This document shows positions 1 through 9,353 of a stretch of DNA of 64,000 bases, in pieces. Source of the stretch: Henckelia pumila. Its lineage: Eukaryota > Streptophyta > Magnoliopsida > Lamiales > Gesneriaceae. A model generated the notes under the pieces. That model was not told where the DNA came from. It worked only from the letters and a program-made list of their open reading frames with translations, and made no database searches. A program made the translations under genes and the position numbers. The stretch lies in assembly GCF_033568475.1 (NCBI RefSeq), contig NC_133123.1:136608242-136672241 (forward strand), in the 5' to 3' direction. The stretch's first letter is position 1; each line of letters begins with the position of its first letter.

Positions 1-1142
1 TCTTCTACTAATCTGTATTTGAGTATTGCATCATCATCTATCATGCAACATAAATAGATATTTCAATACGAATAAAATCATCTTCAGTTTCAGTTCATCG
101 AAGCAATAGTTCCATTCTTCTGTTCAATTCACACAATCTCTTTTCTGATACAGAGGTGATCATATAATAAGCCTTCAGCTATCATATATCTATTGCACCA
201 ATAACATAAACAGGTTAAAACAAAATAAATCTGTTACCTGCAATTTCATTCTCAGGTGCAATTTCATTATGATTCTCTGTATACTTCTAGAATAGAAATT
301 GTAGCTAAATATGTGTTTCTCTCACACACTATAGCATCTTTACAATTTCAGTCCTTTTGCTTCCTCATTCAGCTTCAGTTCTATTAAACAAGATTATGTC
401 TTTCATAACATGTTTCAGTCATCAACATTTATTCAGACATATTCTTCGAATTCAAGCCATAATTAAACAATTCAATCTTGAGCTTTTTCATCATCTCCAA
501 TTCAAAGAATTATAATAGGCTTGAAAATCTAATAAAACATTCTTCAATACTCAAAATATTCAGCTTCTAAAAGGTATATTTGTCTTTCTGATCATTTCTA
601 TCTGTTGTGGCACAGAACTATAAACAAAACTCATGTTATCAACAAATTAATATACCTCTGTTTTTGCATCATTTCTTCATCAAACTTCATCAACTGATTG
701 CTAGGTTTCGAAGTTGGTATTCAATCAATCGGATACGTCATTCATCTGTATCTTTCAGGTATCTGAACGATTGATCAAGTTCTTCAGGCCAACTTCCACC
801 TGCAATAACATCTATTCATTGGCTGATATGCTGTTCTGTTCTGTTCAATCAGAGATACTTCTTTCACCTGAGCAATAATACAGTTCTGTTCAATCTGACC
901 ATACCATTCTGTTCAGTCTGGCCATACTATACTGTCAGTCTGGGGTGCTTACATCACCCAAAGAACACTGTTCTCTTAGATTCTGGGTGCTTACATCACC
1001 CGAGGAATTCAATTTCAAAAGTAGATCAAGAGCACATGCAATTTATTAAATCATCGAATCAAATACTGCATAATCATGCAATACTATAAATGCATATGAC
1101 TCACTCTACCCCGCTCAGCTTCTATCTCAGTCCAGAACCTAC
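1..1142 (-). other. 5' leader of Gypsy-F, no coding sequence seen
   Basis: This stretch lies just downstream (minus-strand sense) of a primer-binding site and LTR, so it is the untranslated leader of a minus-strand Gypsy element whose body continues off the left edge. It is AT-rich. I see no ORF with recognisable protein similarity. Around 885-1010 there are short repeats built on 'ctgttcaatctg' and on 'gggtgcttacatcaccc'; the latter is itself an inverted repeat. Inference from position only. Confidence 0.6.
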
Positions 1143-1154
1143 GCTCTGATACCA
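1143..1154 (-). other. Primer-binding site of Gypsy-F (tRNA-iMet type)
   Basis: Read on the minus strand this is TGGTATCAGAGC, the standard plant retroelement primer-binding site complementary to the 3' end of initiator Met tRNA. It lies two bases from the LTR end, which fixes both the orientation (minus) and the inner LTR boundary. Confidence 0.85.
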
Positions 1155-1156
1155 CC

Positions 1157-3735
1157 TGTTGTGGGGACCTCGGGTTGCTAATATAGTTTTAAGGCAGCTA
1201 ATGATTAATTAAATAATTAATCAAACAATTAAAGAATAATAAATCAAGAGCAGAAATTTTTTTTTTAAATTCAGAGCCTCGCTCGATCGAGCAAAGTCAG
1301 CCGATCGAGCGAGCAATTAAATCATGCTCTCGGGTCTGCACATATTTGGTCTCGCTCGATCGGTCAAAACCTACCGATCGAGCGAGCCCAAAATGCTCGA
1401 TTTTCTGCCTTCAATTTAAGGGCCTCGCTCGATCAGTGAACTTCACCCGATCGAGCGGGCACCATTTCCAGAAAACACCAGAAAACATTTTCTGTTGTCA
1501 AGCTTGGAAAACAATGGCATGAATGAACCAACAAAATTTGAGTCTAAACATATTATAAATTCTGAGAACATGCATACTTTCATATACCAAGTTCCTATCA
1601 TCAAATCATACATCTATTACATCAAATGAATAGCTTAAGGAATAAAAAAAACTACAAGCTATTCAACATAGCATAAACAACTTCAAGTCTTAAATTCTTG
1701 CTATGTTTCATGCTATCACTATACCATTCTTTATCTTATAAACCCGAGTCCACACTTGCTACATCTGTCTCCCGAGATATCAATGTCATCTCAGACCAAC
1801 TCCTGCCCCATCTGTTGTGATGCACACATACAAAACAAAACAACAGCCGGATGAACTCCGGTGAGAAATCATTCTCAGTATAATCGACATATAAACGCGT
1901 TAAATGAATTCATATCAACTCTAAACATATCAACTCAGGAATAGAGTAAAAATAACGCATATATCGACTCAACTTTCAAATCAAGACTTCAATTATATAG
2001 CGCGCTTATCTCAAGAATTGATTCTTATCACTTCATTGCCATCAAGATTCGTAACCGATCTTGACATGGATATCCATCTTTCGTAGCCATTCCGGGCTAG
2101 AAAATAAGGTTAACCGCAACCTTGGCATAGAATCAATTCAATATACAATCATATCGACTCAAAATCAAAGATCCACTACCTGCAATGGATCGACAACATC
2201 AAACATAATCAAAACATCTCAAGTATGTGATTTTCACGGGCAAACTCAAGAATAGTCGTTCTTGAGTTTCAAAGTCCCTAACTCGTGATGTCGTCATTAT
2301 ACCTTTCATTCTCGAGTTGACGATGTTCCACATCTGAATAGGAAGTACAACAACTCCTACAAGAATCTGATCATTCAAACATCAATCAATCTTCATTCAA
2401 ATTCACTTCAATCTTGATCACTTTTTCTTCGGTTTCAAGTTGAGGTTCTTGAGTCAATAGTCTCCTATTAAACTCTGAAACATATCATCAAAACATGTAT
2501 ATCAAACCTCATTCTATTCAATCATTTCAGAATTGAATCAAAATCATCAATATAGATTCAATCAACATTATTTCAAACTTTAACTTCTTCTTATTCGGTA
2601 CAACTCGGAGTCGTGAATCGTTAGCCTTCGAAACTCAACTGAAATCGAGAAATAAAAATGCCATAACATTCATAACATCTAAACAACTATCTCAACTCAG
2701 TTATAGGCTATCAAAACGATGTCAAAACATCAACCGACGACATAGCGATTGAAAATCGGGAACCGACTCGGTATCGCATTCATTATGAACTTCTTATCAA
2801 CTTCTAATCACTTCATATCATTCATACTTCACATATCAGCAGCTATACTCACATGTTAACAAGTCAAAAACATGCTGAAACCATGAAAAGTTCGTTTCTT
2901 AATTCATTTCCAATCCAACTGCGATATCGAACGGCATACGAACTCAAAAACACAACATAGTTTCATAATCTGATCTATGCCATATTTCGTTCTTCAAAAC
3001 ATGCCGAGAGAACAAAATACTTACTTCAAATCGAAGGCCTCGTCGCAAGGATTCCAGAACATCTTTCGGAATTGAAATCGAACGAGCGGATCAAAAGTTA
3101 CGGCGATTTGAAACTCAAAACAAAAAAGGAATAAGAGGGTTCGGCTTCCTCTGTTCTTCACTTCTGAATTCATACAAAATATGCACGTGTACATGCTGAT
3201 AATCTGATTAAAAATCAGATATTTATTGCATAAATTGCAATTTAGTCCCTCAAGTTTTCAGTAATTGCAATTCAGTCATCGGCCTTCTTTTTAATTTAAT
3301 TTCAATCCAAAATAATTTAAGAATATTAGAATTAAAATCAAAACTCTAAATATTCCCAAATTAAATATACTCGGATTAAAATTAAATAAATTCGGATTAA
3401 ATCAATAATCCCGGCCTTTTGCACTTTAGCCCTCGAATCTTTGATATTTTCAAATCAACCCCTGGTCGGGTTTCATCTCCAAAATTAATCTTCGTTAATT
3501 CCCGAAACATGGAATTTAATCTTAAATCCCATAAATATTCAAATCGAATATTTATTCTTTTAATTTAAGAATTCTCGGAATTTAATTCTCAAAATCCATA
3601 AATTCTCAAATTAAATATTTTCGGCTCGGAAATTAAATCTATCATTTCCATAAATGCTCAAATCAATATTAGCCCATAATATGGAATTTAATTCTCAAAT
3701 CCCATAATTAATAATTTACGATTTCGGGCCTTACA
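1157..3735 (-). repeat. 5' LTR of Gypsy-F (2.6 kb)
   Basis: On the minus strand the LTR opens TGTAAGGCCCGAAATCG at 3735 and closes CCCCACAACA at 1157, next to the primer-binding site. It is non-coding and AT-rich, with a run of GC-rich hairpins near its 3' end (1278-1459). The block around 1740-1850 resembles the 3' LTR of Gypsy-A around 5920-6000 (shared CCGGCTGTTGT, TGTATGTGT and GGCAGGA words), so F and A belong to related Tekay-like families. The partner 3' LTR would lie left of the window. The insertion interrupts the integrase of Gypsy-A at 3735/3736; a TSD cannot be checked because the other end is missing. Confidence 0.8.
1278..1459. repeat. GC-rich hairpin cluster in Gypsy-F LTR
   Basis: There are three inverted repeats in an AT-rich LTR. 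1278-1289 pairs with 1302-1313 (12-bp stem). 1351-1364 CTCGCTCGATCGGT pairs perfectly with 1373-1386 ACCGATCGAGCGAG around an 8-base loop. 1424-1459 is an imperfect third copy. The same 14-base stem recurs in Gypsy-A at 6238-6273. They lie within about 300 bp of the LTR end next to the primer-binding site, so they would fall in the 5' leader of the transcript if transcription starts upstream. Function unknown. Confidence 0.8.
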
Positions 3736-4359
3736 GGTATGGCACCATTCGAAGCGTTGTACGGAAGGAAGTGCAGATCTCCTTTGTACTGGGATGAGAT
3801 GTCTGAGTCCCCAGACTTGGGACCAGATATGATTCGTGATATGGCTGAGCAGGTGAAGATTATTCGATTGAGAATGAAGACTGCTCAGGACCGACAAGAG
3901 AAGTATGCGAATATCCGTCGCAGACCTCTATCTTTTGATCAGGGAGACCGAGTATTCTTGAAGATTTCTCCGTTTAGAGGTACTGTTAGATTTGGGAAGA
4001 GAGGGAAGTTGTCACCAAGATTCATCGGTCCGTATGAAGTTTTACAGAAGATAGGCGATCTAGCCTATAAGTTAGCACTTCCTCCTTCTTTATCTGGAAT
4101 TCACGACGTATTTCACGTCTCGATGTTGAGGAAATACCATCCAGATCCTTCTCATGTTCTTCAACCTGATGAAGCCGAACATGATGAAACTCTGAGTTAT
4201 TTTGAGAGACCGATTCAGATCCTTGACAGGAAGGAGAAACAGCTCAAAACCAAATCGATTCCTTTGGTTAAAGTTCAGTGGAGTCGTCACGGAGTTGAAG
4301 AAGCGACTTGGGAGACAGAATCTGACATGAGACAGAGATTTCCTGTTTTATTCATCTGA
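3736..4359 (+). pseudogene. Gypsy-A integrase C-terminal fragment with chromodomain-like tail
   Basis: About 207 codons are open to a TGA at 4357-4359. The fragment starts in the conserved GMAPFEALYG block of the integrase core, so the HHCC zinc finger and the catalytic DDE residues are absent (cut off by Gypsy-F at 3735/3736). It continues through the GPYEVL and HDVFHVSMLR blocks to a C-terminal segment with VKVQWSRHG and EEATWE, which matches the end of Tekay/Del-type chromovirus integrases carrying a chromodomain-like module. The protein is close in layout to residues ~347-546 of the Gypsy-C integrase ORF but diverged in sequence, so it is a different family. The in-frame ATG at 3739 is internal, not a real start. 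Confidence 0.85.
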
Positions 4360-4440
4360 TGTGAGTTGTTAATTCTGTTCTTGAATTCTTAATTATCTTC
4401 TTATGAGTTGATATCGATGGTTTCGAGGATGAAATCTTTT

Positions 4441-4456
4441 CTTAGAGGGGGAGAAT
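4441..4456 (+). other. Polypurine tract of Gypsy-A
   Basis: AGAGGGGGAGAAT runs directly into the LTR start TGTAACGCCCC. It is preceded by 'ttcgaggatgaaa', which resembles the TTCGAGGACGAA word seen at the same position in Gypsy-C. This is the plus-strand primer site for reverse transcription. Confidence 0.8.
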
Positions 4457-6529
4457 TGTAACGCCCCATTTTTATCTTAATTGATGTTATTAGAGATAAT
4501 CAGTGATTTCAGAATTCGAGATCGGACTTTTTATTAATCAAGGACCTTTTTGAAAATTTTAGGGACTAAAACGCAAAATTGAGTTTTGTTATATAATTAG
4601 ACTTTGACTAAGTCCTTGGATCACTTCTTCATCCCCTCCTCAACGCCCCTTCACCATTGTTAGGTGAGCAAAAAAGCTTCCAAGCTTTTGTGATTTTGAT
4701 TCTAGCTCAATCCGTCCGATAGAATTGAATTCTGACTTGATATCTACGATCACAGCGACGAGTGCTCCATTTGGAAGTAAGTTTATCTTAATTACAGCGA
4801 CGAGTGCTCCGTTTGGAAGTAAGTTTATCTTAATTTTGAGAAGTTTGATTTTTTCGATGTTGTCAGAATTTGTTTATATTCGGAGAGGATGATTATGAGT
4901 TAGCAGTGATCGTATATCTAAGACGGTTCGAAGATCTAACGACGATCGGATTTGTTATGATTTTTCTTATTATTTTCGAAAACCTTGATTTTGTGATGTG
5001 TTGGGATTGTGTTGGAATTGATGTTTGAGGTTGATTATGAGTTCTTTGGATTGTTATCTTGCTGTCTGCATTTCCGGTTTGATCAGTATATAGCCGTTAT
5101 GCCATCAGTTTGAAGTTTGAACGTCGTTTTGATGTTTTGAGTTATACGAGTTTGATATGAGTTTGATATCGAGTTTGATCACCATGACTTATTCTGATAG
5201 ATTGAATTGAAGTTCTTGAAGATTGTGAGCCTTGCAGTCTTGATCAGTTTAGAAGAGTCGAGCCGGTATAGTATCGGTGTCTTCTTTTATCGATTGATGA
5301 ACTTGTTTGGATATTGATTGAGGATTTGTTATTTTCAGATTGAAGAGTTTGAAACGACAAAGAAGAGGTATAAGATGACTTTGGAATGGAATAGGACGAT
5401 TAACTCGAATCCGGATTCATTCGAGTGTCCTAGAAGAAATCACATACTGCATGTTTTGATTGCTTATTTGATTATATGATTGAATTTATATTGAGTGCAT
5501 GAGATTACATATGCATTCATATTGAGCCTTGATTTATTCAATTTGAATTAGACGATCTAGGGATTGTGGTTGAGTGGCTTGGTAGGCGATTTACTACCTT
5601 GTCGAGTAGCTCACTATAATGCTCTGGAGTCTAGAAGATTAAAATATGCCACATCCATCTCGAGAGGGGAGTCGGTGTGATCGTTGGATGTTTTAATCTC
5701 GTGATCCCAAACCGAAGAAAGAAAGAAAGAATAGAAGAATTTCTTTTGATTATCTGAGTTTGATAATCCAAAAGTTTTAAAGACATGCATATCATCTTAA
5801 TTCAGTACTTGATTGGATTAATTGATTATATGAAGAATGAGTTCATATTATGACTTGATATGTTTATTTGATAGCATGTTAGTCTCTTTTACTGGGAATA
5901 TTATTTTCATCGGATTATCCGGCTGTTGTCTTTGTTTGTATGTGTACTTGGCAACAGGTGAGGCAGGACCGAGTCAGAGACAACATGGCTAGACGATTGA
6001 GAGGATAGAGTGAGGCTTGGATGTTAGGAGTCGTTTATGTTTTTTGAACTCCTTTTGTGTTTGTATAAGTCCGACTAGAAGGATTTTATGCATGTTATAT
6101 TTTGATGATTGTATAAGTCTAGACCTAATCCTTTTATATCTTGATTGAATGAGATTATGATGTTTGGAATGTTTTTGGATTATGTTGGAGTTGGATTTAT
6201 TTGAGGAAAAACTAGTTTTATTTCTGGTACAGAGCATCTCGCTCGATCGGTAGAAGTTCACCGATCGAGCGAGCACCCCTGTACCAAAGCAGAGAGTGGG
6301 ACATTTTTGTGTCGGCTCGATCGGTAAGATTTTACCGATCGAGCGGGGGTCCTAAACTTTGGGCAGAGAATTGGATTATTTTCGGCTGCTCGATCGGTAA
6401 GATTTTACCGATCGAGCGAGCACCCCTTTTAAAAAAAAAAAAAAAAATTTGTGTCTTAATCCTTATTATTGAATTGAGTTGATCAATTCCTTTATCCCGA
6501 GATTGTATGATTAGAATCTAGGCCTCACA
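4457..6529 (+). repeat. 3' LTR of Gypsy-A (2.07 kb)
   Basis: The LTR opens TGTAACGCCCC and closes GGCCTCACA. It contains an internal duplicate of about 45 bp near 4748-4836 ('acagcgacgagtgctcc...gtttggaagtaagtttatctta' twice). The hairpin cluster is at 6238-6417, followed by an A-run at 6428-6446. No coding ORF is convincing. The minus ORF at 5989-6276 is within LTR sequence and has no family features. Confidence 0.82.
6238..6417. repeat. Three perfect GC-rich hairpins in Gypsy-A LTR
   Basis: Hairpin 1: 6238-6251 pairs with 6260-6273 (14 bp, 8-base loop). Hairpin 2: 6315-6327 pairs with 6332-6344 (13 bp, loop GATT). Hairpin 3: 6388-6400 pairs with 6405-6417 (13 bp, loop GATT). Stems are built on GCTCGATCGGT. 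They sit about 110-290 bp before the LTR end, the same relative place as in Gypsy-F. Confidence 0.88.
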
Positions 6530-7352
6530 CAAACACTATAGCAAAAAGTTCTTTTTCAGTAGTTGCATAATTCAGTTGGGCAGCTGACAGGGTGATACTG
6601 GCGTAGTAAATAACATGAAGAACTTTGTCCCTCTTTTGTCTAAGCACGGCTCCCAACGCAGTGTCACTCGCATCACTCATCAATTCAAATGGCAGATTCC
6701 AGTCAAGCACGACTATCACAGGTGAAGTTGTCAATTTCAGCTTCAAAATCTGAAAAGCCTGTATGCACTCAGCAGAAAAATTAAAAGGCACCTCTTTGAT
6801 TAACAAATTATTAAGGGGTTTAGCACTAGAAAAAAAATCTTTAATAAATCTCCTATAAAAACCCGCATGCCCAAGAAAACTTCTGATTCCTTTCAAATTC
6901 GTGGGAGGTGAAAGTTTTTCAATTACTTCCAATTTTGCCCGGTCCACCTCCACACCTACCTCGAAGACCTTATGTCCTAACACAATTCCATCTCTCACCA
7001 TGAAGTGGAATTTTTCCCAATTAAGCACAAGATTACTCTCCTCACACCTCTGCAAAACCTTTTTCAAATTACCTAAACATGCATCAAAAGATGACCCAAC
7101 CATAGAAAAATCATCCATAAACACTTCAATAAAATTTTCAATTATGTCATGAAAAATTGTCATCATACACCGCTGAAAAGTGGCAGGCGCATTACAAAGA
7201 CCAAACGACATCCGTTTATATGCAAAAGTACCATAAGGACAAGTAAAAGTGGTTTTATGTTTGTCCTCAGGTGCTATAGGAATTTGCATATGCAAAAGTA
7301 CCATAAGGACAAGTAAAAGTGGTTTTATGTTTGTCCTCAGGTGCTATAGAAA
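6530..7352 (-). pseudogene. Athila-like Ty3/Gypsy RT-RNase H fragment
   Basis: On the minus strand this encodes the central part of an Athila-type pol. It begins at APEDKHKTTFTCPYGTFAYK, passes FGLCNAPATFQRCM and the RT active-site block FMDDFS, then SFLGHAGFYRRFIKDF and the start of RNase H (SDASDTALGAVL, KELFAIVF). It stops where the Gypsy-A LTR begins at 6529. In intact Athila proteins the frame continues, so Gypsy-A interrupted it. The other end joins Gypsy-B sequence at ~7352/7353 with no LTR, and the first ~130 bp contain a 70-bp tandem duplication. No gag, integrase or LTR of this element is in the window. Confidence 0.85.
7221..7350. repeat. 70-bp direct tandem duplication at an element junction
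   Basis: The segment starting 'tgcaaaagtaccataaggac' at 7221 is repeated at 7291, a period of 70 bp, running through 'gtttgtcctcaggtgctata' both times. The second copy ends where sequence switches from the Athila-like pol to Gypsy-B RNase H. The duplication makes the pol reading frame repeat its own APEDKH...GTFAY segment. Confidence 0.88.
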
Positions 7353-7437
7353 TAGACTGGGTAGTTGTCCTCGTGAAGCTTCAGCTGTCTAGAAGCTTAT
7401 GCGATCACATGCCCATTTTAAGTCAGGACACAACCTA
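7353..7437 (-). pseudogene. Gypsy-B RNase H fragment, left of Gypsy-C
   Basis: These 85 bases on the minus strand match the RNase H region of Gypsy-C (11380-11463), the part reading [11 protein letters not shown] and EDNYPV. They continue exactly where 14768 begins on the other side of Gypsy-C. ACCTA (7433-7437) is the left copy of the Gypsy-C target duplication. Compared with Gypsy-C, the codon before NGH is a stop (CAG to TAG). Confidence 0.85.
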
Positions 7438-7514
7438 TGTAGTAGCCCGTACCCTAATTGAGTAATTAAAGGATTAATGCTAATTAATTGAATTGGGTAT
7501 TGGACGGATCGGAA

Positions 7515-7776
7515 GCTCCGAAGGCACGATCGGAAGCTCCGAACAGGATCGGAAGCTCCGATGAGCGATCGGAGGCACCGATGTTATTACGTCAGGCATG
7601 ACGTGTGGTTGGATCGGAAGCTTCGATCAGGACCGGAAGCTCCGATCACCCCTATCCGGAGTCATCAAGTGATATTTTGACACGTGGCAGATCAGGATCT
7701 TCGAAAGCTCCGATGACAGGATCGGACGTTCCGATCGAGGTTCGGACGTTCCGATCAAGGATCGGAAGTTCCGATC
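7515..7776. repeat. ATCGGA-N3-TCCGAT array in U3 of Gypsy-C 5' LTR
   Basis: About ten copies of a 15-base inverted repeat, arms ATCGGA and TCCGAT around AGC, CGT or AGT, some with one changed base. The 3' LTR copy (13455-13765) has two more units through a 39-bp duplication. The last unit ends five bases before the TATA box, so the array sits where promoter-proximal elements are expected. The role is inference. Confidence 0.88.
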
Positions 7777-7780
7777 GTTG

Positions 7781-7790
7781 TCTATAAATA
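7781..7790 (+). promoter_or_regulatory. TATA box of Gypsy-C LTR promoter
   Basis: TCTATAAATA lies directly after the inverted-repeat array and is conserved in all LTRs of the family (13771-13780; minus-strand copies near 24191, 30105 and 34671). Transcription would start roughly 30 bp downstream. Confidence 0.75.
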
Positions 7791-8782
7791 GAAGGCCGAG
7801 ACTTCACTTTCATTTGCCAATTCCGAGTTCTCCTTTCCTTTCTAGTCCTTTTGGAGCTGTTCTAGTCTTCTTAGGCTTGGTCCGGAGGTCGGAGAGGCGT
7901 TCGGTAGTCGTAGCGGAGTCGTGCCCAAGTTCTGGAGGCATCGATATCAAAGGGCTAACGACGGACGAAGGTATAGCTTTTGCTCCCTATAAATATTTAG
8001 GAGTATGCAATAGCTTAGTTAAGGCTTTTAGAACACTTTAATGATAGTAGTATCATTTGGCAGTGTAGAGCAGACTATAGGCGTGGACCTAGAGTTGGTA
8101 GAGCTTTCATTGTTTTGAGGTACGAAAGTACTGTTCGAGATATTCTGACTGAGTATGCATGTATTATGTGACTGCATGATTTATATGACATGATATTTTG
8201 CTGCATTCATTTGCATCTTGCTGTATCTCTTTCGAGATGTCTGTTAGAAGGGTTGTACCCTATCCTGTTAGTGGATGGACTTCCATCGATTTGGGTCCGG
8301 CGTATCCACGGTTATCTTGGTATGGGAGCCACCTCCTGAAGTGACGGCACAGCGTGCTACATACCAGGGCCCGGTCTGTCTCTGTTATCTGATCCTTGAC
8401 CTCGAGTCTATAGGGAGTTCACTTTGCATGCATGTATACTCATACTCTCGCACTGAGCGTTTTATGCTCACGTCTCGTACTCTGTATTTTCTGGACACCC
8501 TATTCCATGGGGCAGGTTTGCGATTGGACGAGGAGGGTGGATCCAGGAGGGGCTAGTCAGCGGTTGGCCGGCTGGAGCTTCGCTTAGGTTTTATTACTGT
8601 TGTTTGGGTTTATACAGCTATTCGATTTGGTTGTATATTATTGGATAAATTACAGATTCATTTACTTGGGATTGTATTTTGTTTATGGATTCCGCAGTTT
8701 TATTCTGATATCTGTTTTATTAAGTTAATTGCATGCCTAAGTTCTGTTTAGTAGGTGATCCGGGTAAGGGTCACTACATTTA

Positions 8783-8794
8783 TGGTATCAGAGC
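8783..8794 (+). other. Primer-binding site of Gypsy-C (tRNA-iMet type)
   Basis: TGGTATCAGAGC, complementary to the 3' end of initiator Met tRNA, four bases after the LTR end. It primes minus-strand DNA synthesis. Confidence 0.9.
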
Positions 8795-8843
8795 GTGCAA
8801 AAGAATTCTTGGGATTTAGTCTCATCTTGAGGTATTTTTGTAG

Positions 8844-9353
8844 ATGTCAAATCGTGACGACCAGAGTTCTCATGGCAGTGTTGGTGGGCGTTGGGGTGAT
8901 GCCGACCGGGAGCCTCATCGAGAACGGCGTCATCGTCATCATGACGACGAGCGTTTCACTGTGCGTCGATTCTTAGCTATGGGTCCCAAGCCCTTAGTTG
9001 GAGGTGAGTCTCCGGAGGATGCGGAGAACTGGTTAGACCGCATGGAGACGACTTTTCAGACTTTCCAATGCACCGATGAGCAGAAGGTGGAAACCCTTGG
9101 CTATCTTCTGGATGGGCGTGCGCGCAGGTGGTGGAGGTTTACTTCTGCACCTTTTGTTACGGCGAGAGGAGTGGCCACCTGGGCCGAGTTCCGCACAGCT
9201 TTCCAAAAGCGGTATTTTCCTCCTGCACTCCGTCAGTCGAAGGCAGGCGAGCTACTGAGTCTGCGACAGGGAGCCATGTCTATCGATGAGTATCAGCAGA
9301 GGTTCTTGATCTGCTATCCTATTGCCCCGAGATTGCTGATAGCTCAGAGATGA
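8844..9353 (+). pseudogene. Gypsy-C Gag, N-terminal part, ends in a frameshift
   Basis: The ATG at 8844 opens a basic, histidine-rich start (MSNRDDQSSHGSVGG, then [11 protein letters not shown]). It is followed by the retrotransposon Gag core with [23 protein letters not shown] and [15 protein letters not shown]. At about 9303-9306 one T is missing from a TTT run compared with Gypsy-E. The frame runs out into a stop at 9351-9353, and the correct frame resumes in the ORF beginning 9350. Gag would form the cytoplasmic particle that packages element RNA. Confidence 0.9.

Larger units (their letters stand above)
3736..6529 (+). mobile_element. Gypsy-A, 3' remnant of Tekay-like Ty3/Gypsy element
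   Basis: This is the 3' portion of a plus-strand chromovirus-type element: integrase C-terminal region, polypurine tract, and a complete 3' LTR. The 5' part was separated by insertion of Gypsy-F and lies outside the window. The right boundary (LTR end CA at 6529) abuts an Athila-like RT fragment in the opposite orientation. CAAAC at 6530-6534 would be the right copy of its target duplication, which cannot be verified without the left end. Confidence 0.8.
7438..8778 (+). repeat. 5' LTR of Gypsy-C
   Basis: The LTR opens TGTAGTAGCCCGTACCC and closes GGGTCACTACA, ending four bases before the PBS. Apparent order: array of inverted repeats (7515-7776), TATA box (7781-7790), then R/U5. The ORFs at 7605-8041 and 8275-8556 recur with the same sequence in every LTR of this family but show no protein family features, so I read them as non-coding. 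Confidence 0.95.

Noticed and set aside
1143..1154. TGGTATCAGAGC motifs as possible tRNA genes
   Set aside because: Only the 12-base complement of the tRNA 3' end is present next to LTRs, so these are primer-binding sites.
5989..6276. 95-codon minus ORF in the Gypsy-A LTR
   Set aside because: Inside an LTR, overlapping the hairpins, with no motif.
7515..7776. Regular array that could be mistaken for a CRISPR
   Set aside because: Units are 15-base inverted repeats with irregular short spacers inside an LTR promoter of a plant element. There are no unique spacers and no cas genes.
7605..8556. Small ORFs repeated in every LTR of the Gypsy-B/C/E family (also 13594-14545, 23262-24378, 29177-30292)
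   Set aside because: They recur only because the LTRs are copies. They lie in R/U5, have low-complexity or unrecognisable translations and differ in ends between copies.
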